Source: Streptomyces sp. TRM68367
Lineage (GTDB): Bacteria; Actinomycetota; Actinomycetes; Streptomycetales; Streptomycetaceae
Assembly (NCBI RefSeq): GCF_014495685.1
Contig: NZ_JACTVI010000015.1
Span: 61,242-125,241 of the forward strand
Reading direction: 5' to 3'
Length of the DNA: 64,000 nt
Part shown: positions 27,093 through 36,608 of the stretch, one piece after another
How the letters are laid out: the number at the start of each line of letters is the position of its first letter
Numbering within the stretch: the stretch's first letter is position 1
Notes under the pieces: generated by a model
The model's input: only the letters and a program-made list of their open reading frames with translations
Databases searched by the model: none
Told to the model about the DNA's origin: nothing
Made by a program: the position numbers and the translations under genes

Positions 27093-27301
27093 GACGACAG
27101 ACCTTACGGCCCGCCACTGACAGTGACCCAGCCGCGGTCGTGAGGTGGGCGGCGGAGGTCAACGGCGAAGCACGCGGGAGGGAACCGAGCGGGGGAGGAC
27201 ACTGGGGTGCCGGGGCGTTGGGCACCGCCAGGGCCGCATACCATCGACCTGAGACCCTCCCGTCCGGCAGGCACGGGAGACGCTTCGAGCGAGGGGACAC
27301 C

Positions 27302-29566
27302 GTGGACGAGAGCGGCGGGAGCGGGCAGCCGCGGTCCGGCAGCGACGAGTCGGCCGAGCACCACGCAGGACCTACGGCCCCGGACGTCGGCCCCGCAGGC
27401 CCGGACACCGCCGCGCACCCCGCCCCCACGCCCGCCGAACACCCCACGCGGCAACGGCAGTCCGAGTCCCCCGAGACGCCCCCGGAGAGGAACGACACCA
27501 CGAACCCGCCCACCCACCCCGAGACCACCCCCCGAGCCACGGAACCCAGCTCCGACTCCCCAGCACATCAGACCGCAACCGCATCCGCCGACGGCCACGA
27601 GACCCAGCGGAGTTCCGGCGATTCTGCGGACGGCCATGAGGTCCGACCTGGTTCCGGCGGTTCTGCGGACGGCTCGTCGGCTCGGCGGGGTTCTGATGAT
27701 TCCGCGGATGGCCATGAGGCCCGGCGGAGTTCTGATGATTCCGCGGGCGGTCGCGACGCCAGGCCGGACGTCGACGGTTCCGCGGACGGCCATGAGCCCC
27801 GGACGGGTTCCGGCGGTTCTGCGGTCGGCCGAGAGGCTCGGCAGCCTTCCGGTGATTCTGCCGACGGGGGCGAGATCCGGCCGGTCGCCGGCGGTTCTGC
27901 GGATGGCCTTGGGCGTCGGCCGGGTTCCGATGCATCTGCGGGCGGCCATGAGGCCGGGACCGGATCCGAAGGAGATGCGGGTGCCGGGGCGGCGTCGGAG
28001 AGTCGACGGGGGGATCCCGAGCCGCGGACCGAGAGTCGTACGGGAGCCGGGGCAGCAGATAGTGCCGTCTCGGCCGATGGTGCGGATGCCGGCCCCGGTG
28101 GCCGGACTCCGAACCGGAGGACCCCGCCGGATGCGGACGAGGCGTCCGGCGACAGCGCTGCCCCCCACGCGGGCGCGCCCGCTGGTCCCGGCCGCGGCGA
28201 TCGTTCCCCCACCGCATCCGGTGCCCGGACCTCGGATCACCCCGACAGCGCGTCCGGCAACGACGACCACGTGTCCGGCGGCTCCGGTCAGCCCGGCCGC
28301 CCGTCGCTGCGGAAGCCCCCGCGCGACAAGCGTCGTACCGCAGGTGAGGGCGTTGCGGACAGGGACCGGTCGCTCGCGCATTCCGGGGCCGGGCAGGGGC
28401 GGCCGCAGCGGCCCGAGCCCCGGGGCGGGCTGCTGATGGGGCGGCCGTTCGGCGTGCCGGTGTACGTGGCCCCGAGCTGGTTCCTGGTCGCCGCCCTGAT
28501 CACCTGGGTGTTCGGCGGACAGCTCGACCGCGTGCTGCCCGAGCTCGGCGCCGCCCGCTACCTTGTCTCCCTCTTCTTCGCGGTCGCCTTCTACGCCTCC
28601 GTCCTCGTCCACGAGCTCGCCCACACTGTCGCCGCCCTCCGCTTCAAACTCCCGGTCCGCCGCATCCAGCTCCAGTTCTTCGGCGGCGTATCCGAGATCG
28701 AGAAGGAGGCCGAGACCCCCGGACGGGAGTTCGTGCTCGCCTTCGTCGGCCCGCTGCTCTCACTCGCCCTCGCCGGGCTCTTCTACCTCGCCATGCAGAC
28801 CGTCGAACCCGGCACCGTCCCCGGCGTCCTGCTGGCGGGACTGATGATCTCCAACCTCATCGTCGCCGCCTTCAACCTCCTGCCCGGCCTGCCCCTGGAC
28901 GGCGGCCGCATGCTCCGCGCCGTCGTCTGGAAGATCACCGGCAGGCCGATGAGCGGTACGGTCGCCGCCGCCTGGGTCGGCCGCGCCCTCGCCGTCTCCG
29001 TCCTGATCGGACTGCCGCTGCTCACCCAGTCCGGAGCCCTCGGCTCCGCCGCCGAGGCCGGCGTCGGCATGGACACCGTCCTGGACGCCCTGCTCGCCGC
29101 CATCCTCGCCGCGATCATCTGGACCGGCGCCGGCAACAGCCTGCGCATGGCCCGGCTGCGCGAGCACCTCCCCGAACTGCGCGCCCGCACCCTCACCCGC
29201 CGCGCGGTCCCCGTCCAGACCGACACGCCCCTCTCGGAGGCCCTGCGCCGCGCCAACGCCGCCGGGGCCCGCGCCTTGGTCGTCGTCGACGCCGACGGCA
29301 ACCCCCTCTCCCTCGTCCGCGAGGCCGCCATCGTCGGCGTACCCGAACACCGCCGCCCCTGGGTCGCGGTCAGCGGCCTCTCCCAAGAGCTCACCGAGGG
29401 CATGCGCGTCTCCGCCGAGCTGGCCGGGGAGGAACTCCTGGAAGCCCTGCGCACAACCCCGACCACCGAGTACCTGGTGGTCGAGGAGACCGGCGAGATC
29501 TACGGCGTCCTGTCGGCGGCCGACGTGGAGCGCGCCTTCGTCAAGGCGATGGCAAGGCCCAGCTGA
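27302..29566 (+). CDS. Site-2 protease-type membrane metalloprotease with CBS region and repeat-rich N-terminus
   Basis: 754 aa from GTG 27302. Residues about 381-754 are the conserved part: an S2P (M50) zinc protease with HELAH at 437-441, FGGVSEIEKEAETPGREF, a second metal motif in LLPGLPLDGGRMLRAVVW, several membrane helices, then a CBS-like region (TDTPLSEALRRANAAGARALVVVDADG). Such proteins cut membrane-embedded substrates such as anti-sigma factors. Residues 1 to about 380 are hydrophilic and rich in Gly, Ser, Asp, Pro and Arg, including ten 13-residue repeats; homologues are usually near 400 residues, so the extension is unusual. Divergent from the RecB-type gene. Confidence 0.85.
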   Translation: MDESGGSGQPRSGSDESAEHHAGPTAPDVGPAGPDTAAHPAPTPAEHPTRQRQSESPETPPERNDTTNPPTHPETTPRATEPSSDSPAHQTATASADGHETQRSSGDSADGHEVRPGSGGSADGSSARRGSDDSADGHEARRSSDDSAGGRDARPDVDGSADGHEPRTGSGGSAVGREARQPSGDSADGGEIRPVAGGSADGLGRRPGSDASAGGHEAGTGSEGDAGAGAASESRRGDPEPRTESRTGAGAADSAVSADGADAGPGGRTPNRRTPPDADEASGDSAAPHAGAPAGPGRGDRSPTASGARTSDHPDSASGNDDHVSGGSGQPGRPSLRKPPRDKRRTAGEGVADRDRSLAHSGAGQGRPQRPEPRGGLLMGRPFGVPVYVAPSWFLVAALITWVFGGQLDRVLPELGAARYLVSLFFAVAFYASVLVHELAHTVAALRFKLPVRRIQLQFFGGVSEIEKEAETPGREFVLAFVGPLLSLALAGLFYLAMQTVEPGTVPGVLLAGLMISNLIVAAFNLLPGLPLDGGRMLRAVVWKITGRPMSGTVAAAWVGRALAVSVLIGLPLLTQSGALGSAAEAGVGMDTVLDALLAAILAAIIWTGAGNSLRMARLREHLPELRARTLTRRAVPVQTDTPLSEALRRANAAGARALVVVDADGNPLSLVREAAIVGVPEHRRPWVAVSGLSQELTEGMRVSAELAGEELLEALRTTPTTEYLVVEETGEIYGVLSAADVERAFVKAMARPS
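27584..27973 (+). repeat. Ten 13-codon (39-bp) tandem repeats inside the site-2 protease gene
   Basis: The translation reads ten consecutive 13-residue units starting SADG, SAGG or SAVG (consensus SADGHEARxGSGD), such as SADGHEVRPGSGG and SADGHEARRSSDD, with no indels between units. At DNA level the units share TTCTGCGGACGGCCATGAG-like blocks. Codon choice inside the array departs from the strict G/C third positions of neighbours (GAT, TCT, GGT common). Confidence 0.95.
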
Positions 29567-29612
29567 AGCCCCACCGCCCGCGCGCGTGGTCGGCGGTCCC
29601 TGGAAACGCCGG

Positions 29613-29618
29613 TAGGCT
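29613..29618 (+). promoter_or_regulatory. -10 element TAGGCT, probable leaderless trmI promoter
   Basis: TAGGCT ends 6 nt before ATG 29625 and no Shine-Dalgarno is present, the same geometry as mshC. Confidence 0.5.
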
Positions 29619-29624
29619 GGTCAC

Positions 29625-30527
29625 ATGTCCGAACCGACCGGTGCCGCCCGCAGGCGCGGGCTCTTCAAGGTCGGGGACCAGGTACAGCTGACCGACCCCA
29701 AGGGCCGCCACTACACGTTCACGCTCGAAGCCGGGAAGAACTTCCACACCCACAAGGGTTCCTTCCCGCACGACGAACTGATCGGCGCTCCCGAGGGCAG
29801 CGTTGTCCGCACCACCGGGAACGTCGCCTACCTCGCGCTGCGCCCCCTGCTCCCCGACTACGTCCTGTCCATGCCCCGCGGGGCAGCCGTCGTCTACCCA
29901 AAGGACGCGGGGCAGATCCTCGCCTTCGCCGACATCTTCCCCGGCGCCCGCGTCGTCGAGGCCGGCGTCGGCTCCGGCTCGCTCAGCACCTTCCTGCTGC
30001 GCGCCATCGGCGACCAGGGCATGCTGCACTCCTACGAGCGCCGCGCGGACTTCGCCGAGATCGCGCAGGCGAACGTGGAGCGCTACTTCGGCGGCCCGCA
30101 CCCCGCCTGGCAGCTCACCGTCGGCGACCTCCAGGACAACCTGTCCGACACGGAAGTCGACCGGGTCATCCTCGACATGCTCGCCCCCTGGGAGTGCCTG
30201 GAGGCCGTCTCCAAGGCGCTCGTGCCCGGCGGCATCGTGTGCTGCTACGTCGCGACCACGACCCAGCTCGCCCGGACCGTCGAGTCCATCCGCGAGATCG
30301 GCTGCTTCAACGAGCCGACCTCCTGGGAGACGATGATCCGCAACTGGCACATCGAGGGTCTGGCCGTCCGCCCGGACCACCGGATGATCGGCCACACCGG
30401 CTTCCTGCTCACCGCCCGCCGCCTCGCCGACGGCGTCGAGCCGCCCATGCGCCGCCGCCGTCCCGCCAAGGGCGCCTACGGCGAGGACTACGAAGGCCCC
30501 AACGCCTCCGGCGGCGCCGGCCGCTGA
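29625..30527 (+). CDS. trmI: tRNA (adenine-58-N1)-methyltransferase TrmI
   Basis: 300 aa. SAM-dependent enzyme making m1A58 in the T-loop of tRNA; active as a tetramer in characterised bacteria. An N-terminal beta domain (FKVGDQVQLTDPKGRHYTFTLEAG) is followed by RGAAVVYPKDAGQILAFADIFPGARVVEAGVGSGSLSTFLLRAIG, the Rossmann SAM site (motif I about residues 106-113), then DRVILDMLAPWECLE (motif IV region). The C-terminal tail is basic. Monocistronic, with a long hairpin after the stop. In actinobacteria it commonly neighbours the proteasome genes, as here. Confidence 0.95.
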   Translation: MSEPTGAARRRGLFKVGDQVQLTDPKGRHYTFTLEAGKNFHTHKGSFPHDELIGAPEGSVVRTTGNVAYLALRPLLPDYVLSMPRGAAVVYPKDAGQILAFADIFPGARVVEAGVGSGSLSTFLLRAIGDQGMLHSYERRADFAEIAQANVERYFGGPHPAWQLTVGDLQDNLSDTEVDRVILDMLAPWECLEAVSKALVPGGIVCCYVATTTQLARTVESIREIGCFNEPTSWETMIRNWHIEGLAVRPDHRMIGHTGFLLTARRLADGVEPPMRRRRPAKGAYGEDYEGPNASGGAGR

Positions 30528-30569
30528 CCCGGCCCGCTGCCGCGAGCAACGTACGGACGACCAACGTAC

Positions 30570-30621
30570 GGGCGCCGTGGCGGAGTTCCCGGACACGATC
30601 CGGAAGTCCGGCACGGCGCCC
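30570..30621 (+). terminator. trmI terminator candidate
   Basis: Perfect 10-bp outer stem GGGCGCCGTG / CACGGCGCCC (30570-30579 and 30612-30621) enclosing an inner CCGGA / TCCGG pairing, followed by CTTGTG. Confidence 0.6.
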
Positions 30622-30769
30622 TTGTGCTGACACGGCGGCAGAAACGGTCACCTCCAGGGCGGCGGGCACCGCCCCCACCCCCGCCGTTCCCCTGACCCCT
30701 GACGTGTGGGACCATGCTGGCCACCCCACTGCACCCCACCGGCACAGCCCTCACAGGAGACACTTCCTA

Positions 30770-31351
30770 GTGCAGCCTTCCGCCGTCCCGGAGCTCGCCC
30801 TCGCGCAAACCCAGACCCGCCCGATCCACTGGCTCGCCACCGCCACGGCCGTCGCCGGCGTCATGGCCCTCTCCTCGGTCCTGCAACCCGGGGCGGCGAA
30901 GGCGGCCCAGTCGGGACCGGGGGACAGGTCCGCCCCGGCGGCCACCGCGGCGCCCGACCCCGCGGCCGTGGAGTTCCCGCTCGAATGCGGTCCGGTGAAG
31001 GCCGTCGTGGTGAAGCAGGCCTCCGGGGACCTGGACGGCGACGGCAGACCCGAGACGGTGGCCGCGGTCCACTGCGACTCGCCCATGGGCACCCCGCCGG
31101 ACGGCGTCTACGTCCTCACCGCGGCCGCCGGCAGCGGCAAGCCGCGCGTGGTGGCCACCCTCGTCGCCCCCAAGGACCAGAACACCGTCAGCGCCCTCAC
31201 TGTGCGCGACGGCGTCGTGCGTGCCACACTCCTCGGCTACTCGTCCCGCGACGTGCCCCGCTGCTGCCCCGACGTCACGGACCGGGCGAATTGGCAGTGG
31301 AAGGACGGTGCGTTCGTGCGCTCCAAGGCCGCCGGCGCCCGCAGCGTGTGA
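30770..31351 (+). CDS. Secreted protein of unknown function
   Basis: 193 aa from GTG 30770, with AGGAG 12 nt upstream. An N-terminal hydrophobic stretch (WLATATAVAGVMALSS, about 22-37) and a possible AxA-type cleavage near AAKAAQ suggest export. The mature part has DLDGDGRPETVAAVHC, a calcium-binding FG-GAP-like loop, four cysteines (ECGPV, HCDSP, RCCPDV) and a closing WQWKDGAFVRS. I do not recognise a named family. It lies between trmI and the proteasome locus, on the same strand as trmI but after a hairpin. The 165 bp after it hold nothing I can support. Confidence 0.75.
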   Translation: MQPSAVPELALAQTQTRPIHWLATATAVAGVMALSSVLQPGAAKAAQSGPGDRSAPAATAAPDPAAVEFPLECGPVKAVVVKQASGDLDGDGRPETVAAVHCDSPMGTPPDGVYVLTAAAGSGKPRVVATLVAPKDQNTVSALTVRDGVVRATLLGYSSRDVPRCCPDVTDRANWQWKDGAFVRSKAAGARSV

Positions 31352-31515
31352 CTCGGCACCGCAGCACGCGAGGCGCCCGCAGCACGCGTCCGCAAGGCGC
31401 CTGCGGCATGCCTCCCGGCACCCGAGCATGTGAGGCCGGTGCGCACAGTGCGTGAACGCCGCGCGCGCCCGACATGTGAGAAATCAGACAGCGACGACGG
31501 AGCGTATTGATCCGG

Positions 31516-31821
31516 TCACTCTGCGTCCGGTCCGTGCACCTCGACCCTGTCCGAAACTCGACGCACGTGGATGCACTCGCCCGGACACTCCTTCGCGGAG
31601 TCGACGACATCCGTGAGAAGCGGCAGCGGCACGGGCGTTGTCGCCCCTCTGTCCTGGAGCAACTCCTCGGCGGGGCCCTTCACATAGGCCAGACCGTCGA
31701 TGTCCAGCTCGAACACCTCGGGCGCGTACTGGGCGCAGATGCCGTCGCCGGTACACAGGTCCTGGTCGATCCAGACCTCCAGTGCCTCGCCGCCGGCCCC
31801 GGCCTCCTGCTCCACGCTCAT
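31516..31821 (-). CDS. Ferredoxin, probable [3Fe-4S] type
   Basis: 101 aa. IDQDLCTGDGICAQYAPEVFELDIDGLAYV and AKECPGECIHV match short actinobacterial ferredoxins. Cysteines 23, 29 and 79, with no Cys at the fourth CxxC position (Asp26/Gly27 region), fit a [3Fe-4S] cluster; Cys83 is extra. The acidic C-terminal half includes a low-complexity PVPLPLL linker. An AGGAGAG ribosome-binding site is present. Divergent from arc across 245 bp, and both promoters carry the same GGTAGGGTCT block. The electron partner is unknown; P450s are typical partners of this class. Confidence 0.9.
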   Translation of the reverse strand: MSVEQEAGAGGEALEVWIDQDLCTGDGICAQYAPEVFELDIDGLAYVKGPAEELLQDRGATTPVPLPLLTDVVDSAKECPGECIHVRRVSDRVEVHGPDAE

Positions 31822-31889
31822 CTCTCCTGCCGTTTCCTGCGCGGGAGCCGTACGGGAATCCGGCCAGCTCTGACGGGTGTTGAACGCTT

Positions 31890-31899
31890 AGACCCTACC
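31890..31899 (-). promoter_or_regulatory. GGTAGGGTCT promoter block of the ferredoxin gene
   Basis: Minus-strand GGTAGGGTCT containing the -10-like TAGGGT, 69 bp upstream of the ferredoxin start; identical to the block before arc at 32021-32030. Confidence 0.5.
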
Positions 31900-32020
31900 T
31901 CCGTCCGCTTTCCAATCATGTTGGATGGGTATTCCCCTGGCGTGAGGGAGAGCGCAAGGGTGAAGATCGGACACACCCCGACCGTCTTGTGATCTAGGGG
32001 TTTCAATCGACACCCACCCA

Positions 32021-32030
32021 GGTAGGGTCT
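32021..32030 (+). promoter_or_regulatory. GGTAGGGTCT promoter block of arc
   Basis: GGTAGGGTCT with -10-like TAGGGT, 37 bp upstream of the arc GTG. Exact match to the ferredoxin promoter block, and 9 of 10 match to the pup promoter block at 35703-35712. Confidence 0.5.
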
Positions 32031-32066
32031 GGAAGCGTCCAGCTCCCCTTGGAGGAGGTGAGGACC

Positions 32067-33833
32067 GTGGCAGCCCACGACGACGACATGAACCGCGGCA
32101 TCCGCCCGGGGCGGGGGTCCGAAGACCCGGCCGGGCAGATCGCCTATCTTGAGCAGGAGATCGCCGTCCTGCGACGCAAGCTCGCCGACTCTCCGCGGCA
32201 CACGAGGATTCTCGAAGAGCGGATCGTCGAGTTGCAGACAAACCTGGCCGGCGTGTCCGCCCAGAACGAACGACTCGCCAACACGCTCCGTGAGGCCCGC
32301 GACCAGATCGTGGCCCTCAAGGAGGAGGTCGACCGGCTCGCGCAGCCGCCGGCCGGCTTCGGTGTCTTCCTGCAGGCTTACGAGGACGGCACCGCCGACA
32401 TCTTCACCGGGGGCCGCAAACTCCGGGTGAACGTGAGCCCCAGCGTCGAGCTGGACGAGCTCAGGCGCGGCCAGGAACTGATGCTCAACGAAGCGCTCAA
32501 CGTGGTCGAGGCCATGGAATTCGAGCGCGTCGGGGACATCGTCACCCTCAAGGAGATCCTCGAGGACGGCGAGCGCGCCCTGGTGCTCGGGCACACCGAC
32601 GAGGAACGGGTGGTACGGCTCGCCGAGCCGCTGCTGGACGTCACCATCCGCCCCGGCGACGCCCTCCTGCTCGAACCCCGCTCCGGCTACGTCTACGAGG
32701 TCGTCCCCAAGAGCGAGGTCGAGGAGCTCGTCCTCGAAGAGGTCCCCGACATCGGCTACGAGCAGATCGGCGGCCTCGGCGGCCAGATCGAGGCCATCCG
32801 GGACGCCGTCGAGCTCCCGTACCTCTACCCCGACCTGTTCAAGGAGCACGAACTGCGGCCGCCCAAGGGTGTCCTGCTGTACGGCCCTCCTGGATGCGGT
32901 AAGACGCTGATCGCCAAGGCCGTGGCCAACTCACTCGCCAAGAAGGTCGCCGAGGTGACCGGCGTGGCCGCCGGCAAGAGCTTCTTCCTCAACATCAAGG
33001 GTCCCGAGCTGCTGAACAAGTACGTCGGCGAGACCGAGCGGCAGATCCGCCTGGTCTTCCAGCGTGCTCGTGAGAAGGCCAGCGAGGGAACCCCGGTGAT
33101 CGTCTTCTTCGACGAGATGGAGTCCCTGTTCCGCACCCGTGGCTCCGGTGTCAGCTCGGACGTGGAGAACACCATCGTCCCGCAGCTGCTCGCCGAGATC
33201 GACGGCGTGGAGGGCCTGCAGAACGTGGTCGTGATCGGCGCCTCCAACCGCGAGGACATGATCGACCCCGCCATCCTGCGCCCCGGCCGCCTGGACGTGA
33301 AGATCAAGATCGAGCGTCCGGACGCCGAGGCGGCCAAGGACATCTTCGGCAAGTACCTCACCGAGCGCCTCCCGCTGCACGGCGACGACCTCACCGAGCA
33401 CGGCGGCGACAAGACCAGCACGGTCCAGAGCATGATCCAGACCGCGGTGGAACAGATGTACGCCGAATCCGAGGAGAACCGCTTCCTGGAGGTCACCTAC
33501 GCCAACGGCGACAAGGAAGTCCTCTACTTCAAGGACTTCAATTCCGGCGCCATGATCGAGAACATCGTGGGCCGCGCCAAGAAGATGGCGATCAAGGACT
33601 TCTTGGAAAAGAATCAGAAGGGTCTGCGCGTCTCCCACCTGCTCCAGGCCTGCGTGGACGAGTTCAAGGAGAACGAGGACCTGCCCAACACCACCAACCC
33701 GGACGACTGGGCCCGGATCTCCGGCAAGAAGGGCGAACGGATCGTTTACATCCGGACGCTCATCACCGGAAAGCAGGGCGCGGACACCGGACGCTCCATC
33801 GACACGGTGGCGAACACCGGTCAGTACCTGTAA
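32067..33833 (+). CDS. arc: Proteasome-associated AAA+ ATPase ARC (Mpa)
   Basis: 588 aa from GTG 32067, preceded by GGAGGAGG at good spacing. A hexameric unfoldase that recognises Pup through its N-terminal coiled coil and feeds pupylated proteins into the 20S core. Coiled-coil sequence spans about 25-90, OB domains about 95-235. The AAA+ domain has Walker A GPPGCGKT (273-280), Walker B IVFFDEME and an RPGRLD Arg-finger region. It ends in GQYL, whose Tyr as penultimate residue is the docking motif for the PrcA ring. A T-rich terminator separates it from dop. Confidence 0.97.
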   Translation: MAAHDDDMNRGIRPGRGSEDPAGQIAYLEQEIAVLRRKLADSPRHTRILEERIVELQTNLAGVSAQNERLANTLREARDQIVALKEEVDRLAQPPAGFGVFLQAYEDGTADIFTGGRKLRVNVSPSVELDELRRGQELMLNEALNVVEAMEFERVGDIVTLKEILEDGERALVLGHTDEERVVRLAEPLLDVTIRPGDALLLEPRSGYVYEVVPKSEVEELVLEEVPDIGYEQIGGLGGQIEAIRDAVELPYLYPDLFKEHELRPPKGVLLYGPPGCGKTLIAKAVANSLAKKVAEVTGVAAGKSFFLNIKGPELLNKYVGETERQIRLVFQRAREKASEGTPVIVFFDEMESLFRTRGSGVSSDVENTIVPQLLAEIDGVEGLQNVVVIGASNREDMIDPAILRPGRLDVKIKIERPDAEAAKDIFGKYLTERLPLHGDDLTEHGGDKTSTVQSMIQTAVEQMYAESEENRFLEVTYANGDKEVLYFKDFNSGAMIENIVGRAKKMAIKDFLEKNQKGLRVSHLLQACVDEFKENEDLPNTTNPDDWARISGKKGERIVYIRTLITGKQGADTGRSIDTVANTGQYL

Positions 33834-33842
33834 AAGACAGGG

Positions 33843-33885
33843 CGGCTGCGGGTGCCCTCGGCGGGTACCCGCAGCCGACTGTTTT
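33843..33885 (+). terminator. Intrinsic terminator of arc
   Basis: Perfect 11-bp inverted repeat CGGCTGCGGGT / ACCCGCAGCCG (33843-33853 and 33867-33877) followed by ACTGTTTTTC. It implies arc and dop are separate transcripts. Confidence 0.85.
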
Positions 33886-34078
33886 TCAGGCACCGGCCGG
33901 ACCAAGGGGCGTGCAAGGCAATGAAGCAAATGATCTCCCCACCAGCGCAAAGGCGTTCTAGGCTCTTCCGTACCGCCGAGTCGCGCAGTGCGGGGACGGG
34001 CACCGCACACGCATCGGAGCGCCAGCGGTACTTGAGCGGCGCCCACGACCGAGGGTGCCGCCGGGCAAGGAGGGCCGC

Positions 34079-35590
34079 ATGACCGTACGGCGAGTAATGG
34101 GCATCGAGACGGAGTACGGCATCTCCGTCCCCGGCCACCCGAACGCCAATGCCATGCTCACCTCGTCCCAGATCGTCAACGCCTACGCGGCGGCGATGCA
34201 CCGGGCCCGCCGGGCTCGCTGGGATTTCGAGGAGGAGAATCCGCTGCGGGACGCGCGAGGCTTCGACCTCGCCCGGGAGGCCGCCGACGCCAGCCAGCTG
34301 ACCGACGAGGACATCGGCCTGGCCAACGTGATCCTCACCAACGGCGCCCGGCTCTACGTCGACCACGCCCACCCCGAGTACAGCTCGCCCGAGGTCACCA
34401 ACCCGCGCGACGCCGTGCTGTGGGACAAGGCCGGTGAGCGGATCATGGCCGAGGCCGCGGAACGGGCCGCCCAGCTCCCCGGTGCCCAGCCGATCCACCT
34501 GTACAAGAACAACACCGACAACAAGGGCGCGTCCTACGGCACGCACGAGAACTACCTGATGAAGAGGGAGACCCCCTTCTCGGACATCGTGCGCCACCTG
34601 ACGCCGTTCTTCGTCTCCCGCCAGGTCTTCACCGGAGCGGGCCGCGTGGGCATCGGCCAGGACGGGCACGAGCACGGCTTCCAGCTCAGCCAGCGGGCCG
34701 ACTACTTCGAGGTCGAGGTGGGCCTGGAGACGACCCTCAAGCGCCCGATCATCAACACCCGCGACGAGCCGCACGCCGACGCCGAGAAGTACCGCCGGCT
34801 GCACGTGATCATCGGCGACGCGAACCTGTCCGAGATCTCGACGTATCTGAAGCTGGGTACCACGGCCCTGGTGCTGTCGATGATCGAGGACGGCTTCATC
34901 GCCGTGGACCTGGCCGTCGACCAGCCCGTACGCACCCTCCACCAGGTCTCGCACGACCCGTCCCTGAAGCGGCTCGTCACGCTCCGCAGCGGCCGGACAC
35001 TCACCGCGGTGCAGTTGCAGATGGAGTACTACGAGCTTTCCCGCAAGTACGTGGAGGAGCGCTACGGCGCGGACGCCGACGACCAGACCAAGGACATCCT
35101 GACCCGCTGGGAGGACACCCTCAACCGGCTGGAGAACGACCCGATGGGCCTGGCCGGTGAGCTGGACTGGGTCGCCAAGCGGGAGCTCATGGAGGGCTAC
35201 CGGCGCCGCGACAGCCTCGACTGGGATGCCGCCCGGCTCCACCTGATCGACCTCCAGTACGCCGACGTCCGCCCCGAGAAGGGCCTGTACAACCGCCTGG
35301 TGGCCCGCGGCCGCGTGAAGCGGCTGCTGGACGACGCGGACATCGAGCGGGCCCGTACGAAGCCGCCGGAGGACACCCGGGCCTACTTCCGCGGCCGCTG
35401 CCTGGAGCAGTACGCGGACGACGTGGCGGCCGCCTCCTGGGACTCGGTGATCTTCGATCTGCCGGGCCGGGACTCGCTGCAGCGCGTTCCAACCCTGGAA
35501 CCGCTTCGCGGAACGCGAAATCACGTCAAGGAGCTCCTGGACCGCTGCCGCACGGCAGAAGACCTGGTCAGGGTCCTGTCGGGCGGCTGA
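34079..35590 (+). CDS. dop: Depupylase/deamidase Dop
   Basis: 503 aa from ATG 34079 with GGAGG at proper spacing. A carboxylate-amine-ligase-like enzyme that cleaves the Pup-lysine isopeptide bond and, where needed, deamidates Pup Gln to Glu. [19 protein letters not shown] has the metal-binding Glu residues, YLMKRET and [16 protein letters not shown] the conserved core, and the Dop-specific loop lies near residues 40-80, a region PafA lacks. Since Pup in this genome already ends in Glu, depupylation is the expected job here. Confidence 0.96.
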   Translation: MTVRRVMGIETEYGISVPGHPNANAMLTSSQIVNAYAAAMHRARRARWDFEEENPLRDARGFDLAREAADASQLTDEDIGLANVILTNGARLYVDHAHPEYSSPEVTNPRDAVLWDKAGERIMAEAAERAAQLPGAQPIHLYKNNTDNKGASYGTHENYLMKRETPFSDIVRHLTPFFVSRQVFTGAGRVGIGQDGHEHGFQLSQRADYFEVEVGLETTLKRPIINTRDEPHADAEKYRRLHVIIGDANLSEISTYLKLGTTALVLSMIEDGFIAVDLAVDQPVRTLHQVSHDPSLKRLVTLRSGRTLTAVQLQMEYYELSRKYVEERYGADADDQTKDILTRWEDTLNRLENDPMGLAGELDWVAKRELMEGYRRRDSLDWDAARLHLIDLQYADVRPEKGLYNRLVARGRVKRLLDDADIERARTKPPEDTRAYFRGRCLEQYADDVAAASWDSVIFDLPGRDSLQRVPTLEPLRGTRNHVKELLDRCRTAEDLVRVLSGG

Positions 35591-35702
35591 GGGGGTACCC
35601 GGAGCAGGCGGGCGGAACAGGGTGGAAACCCCGGCGCCCGGGAATCATCGAGGTGGTCCCCGTACGTTGGAGAAACAACGGGGCCGATTGTCAGACCCGG
35701 CT

Positions 35703-35712
35703 TGTAGGGTCT
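35703..35712 (+). promoter_or_regulatory. TAGGGT promoter block of pup
   Basis: TGTAGGGTCT, 51 bp before the pup ATG, matching the arc and ferredoxin promoter blocks at 9 of 10 positions. Confidence 0.45.
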
Positions 35713-35762
35713 GATCTTGTACCGAGCGAACTGAGTCGGGCGAACCGAGCGGGGTGAGGGTT

Positions 35763-35981
35763 ATGGCGACCAAGGACACCGGCGGCGGACAGCAGAAGGC
35801 CACCCGGTCCACCGAGGAGGTCGAGGAGCAGGCGCAGGAAGCGCAGGCTTCGGAGGACCTCAAGGAGCGGCAGGAGAAGCTCAGCGACGACGTGGACTCG
35901 GTGCTGGATGAGATCGACGACGTACTCGAGGAGAACGCAGAGGACTTCGTTCGAAGTTTCGTTCAGAAAGGTGGCGAGTAG
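35763..35981 (+). CDS. pup: Prokaryotic ubiquitin-like protein Pup
   Basis: 72 aa from ATG 35763. A small, disordered, acidic modifier attached by PafA to substrate lysines. The N-terminus MATKDTGGGQQKATRSTEE and the Arc-binding helix SVLDEIDDVLEENAEDFVRSFV are conserved. It ends GGE (codons GGT GGC GAG TAG), so the conjugating Glu is encoded directly and deamidation is not required. Start of the pup-endonuclease-prcB-prcA unit; the next gene begins 24 bp on. Confidence 0.98.
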   Translation: MATKDTGGGQQKATRSTEEVEEQAQEAQASEDLKERQEKLSDDVDSVLDEIDDVLEENAEDFVRSFVQKGGE

Positions 35982-36005
35982 CCTTCGAATTGAAGGTTAC
36001 GGGGG

Positions 36006-36608
36006 ATGCTCGAGTTGGCAATCGAAAAGAGCGTCAAGCGCTGTTCGCGGTGTAAGCAACACAAGCCGCGAGCAGCGTTTGCGAAGAACAAGTCGATGCG
36101 TGATGGCTTGCAGGCTTACTGCCGGGAGTGTGCGGCCGCGTATCACCAGCAGAGGCAGGTGGCCAAGGGGCGTAACGTCCGGCCCAGGGTAGATGTGCCG
36201 GAAGGCCACAAGTACTGCCGCACCTGTGGCGAGATCAAACCGCACAGTGAGTGGACGCGGAACCGTAGTGCCTCGGATGGCCTGGCGACCTTGTGCAAGT
36301 CGTGCAAGGCATTGAAAGGCCGTGCAGGACACCTGAAGCGCCAGTACGGCCTCACCGAAGCGGAGCGTGACGAGCTGGTCGCCTCGCAGGTGGGGCTCTG
36401 TGTGATCTGCCTGAAGTCTCCGGCTGCACATGTGGATCACTGCCATAAGACGGGTAGGGTCCGTGGCGTACTGTGCTTCAACTGCAACTCGGCCATCGGC
36501 AAGTTGGGAGACGATCCCGACGCCGTCCGCCGGGCCGCCGCTTACTTGGAGGGAACCGCGTGGAAGCCAACACTCGTAGCACCGGGCGTCTACCAGCTGC
36601 CTTCCTGA
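36006..36608 (+). CDS. Endonuclease VII-type HNH protein between pup and prcB
   Basis: 200 aa. The C-terminal part (about 112-185) is a recombination endonuclease VII fold: CVIC (132-135), [20 protein letters not shown] with HVDH at 142-145 and CFNC at 157-160, then [18 protein letters not shown]. Before it come two similar zinc-finger units, Cys13/16/39/42 and Cys71/74/97/100, each C-x2-C-x22-C-x2-C, which look duplicated. T4 endo VII resolves branched DNA. Codon use is visibly less GC-rich than in neighbours, as in phage-derived genes. prcB starts 49 nt inside its 3' end in another frame, so it is embedded in the operon. Confidence 0.88.
   Translation: MLELAIEKSVKRCSRCKQHKPRAAFAKNKSMRDGLQAYCRECAAAYHQQRQVAKGRNVRPRVDVPEGHKYCRTCGEIKPHSEWTRNRSASDGLATLCKSCKALKGRAGHLKRQYGLTEAERDELVASQVGLCVICLKSPAAHVDHCHKTGRVRGVLCFNCNSAIGKLGDDPDAVRRAAAYLEGTAWKPTLVAPGVYQLPS

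Noticed and set aside
27104..28624. Long minus-strand open frame opposite the site-2 protease gene
   Set aside because: It mirrors the repeat array in antisense; it has no family features and conflicts with the protease domain and its start.
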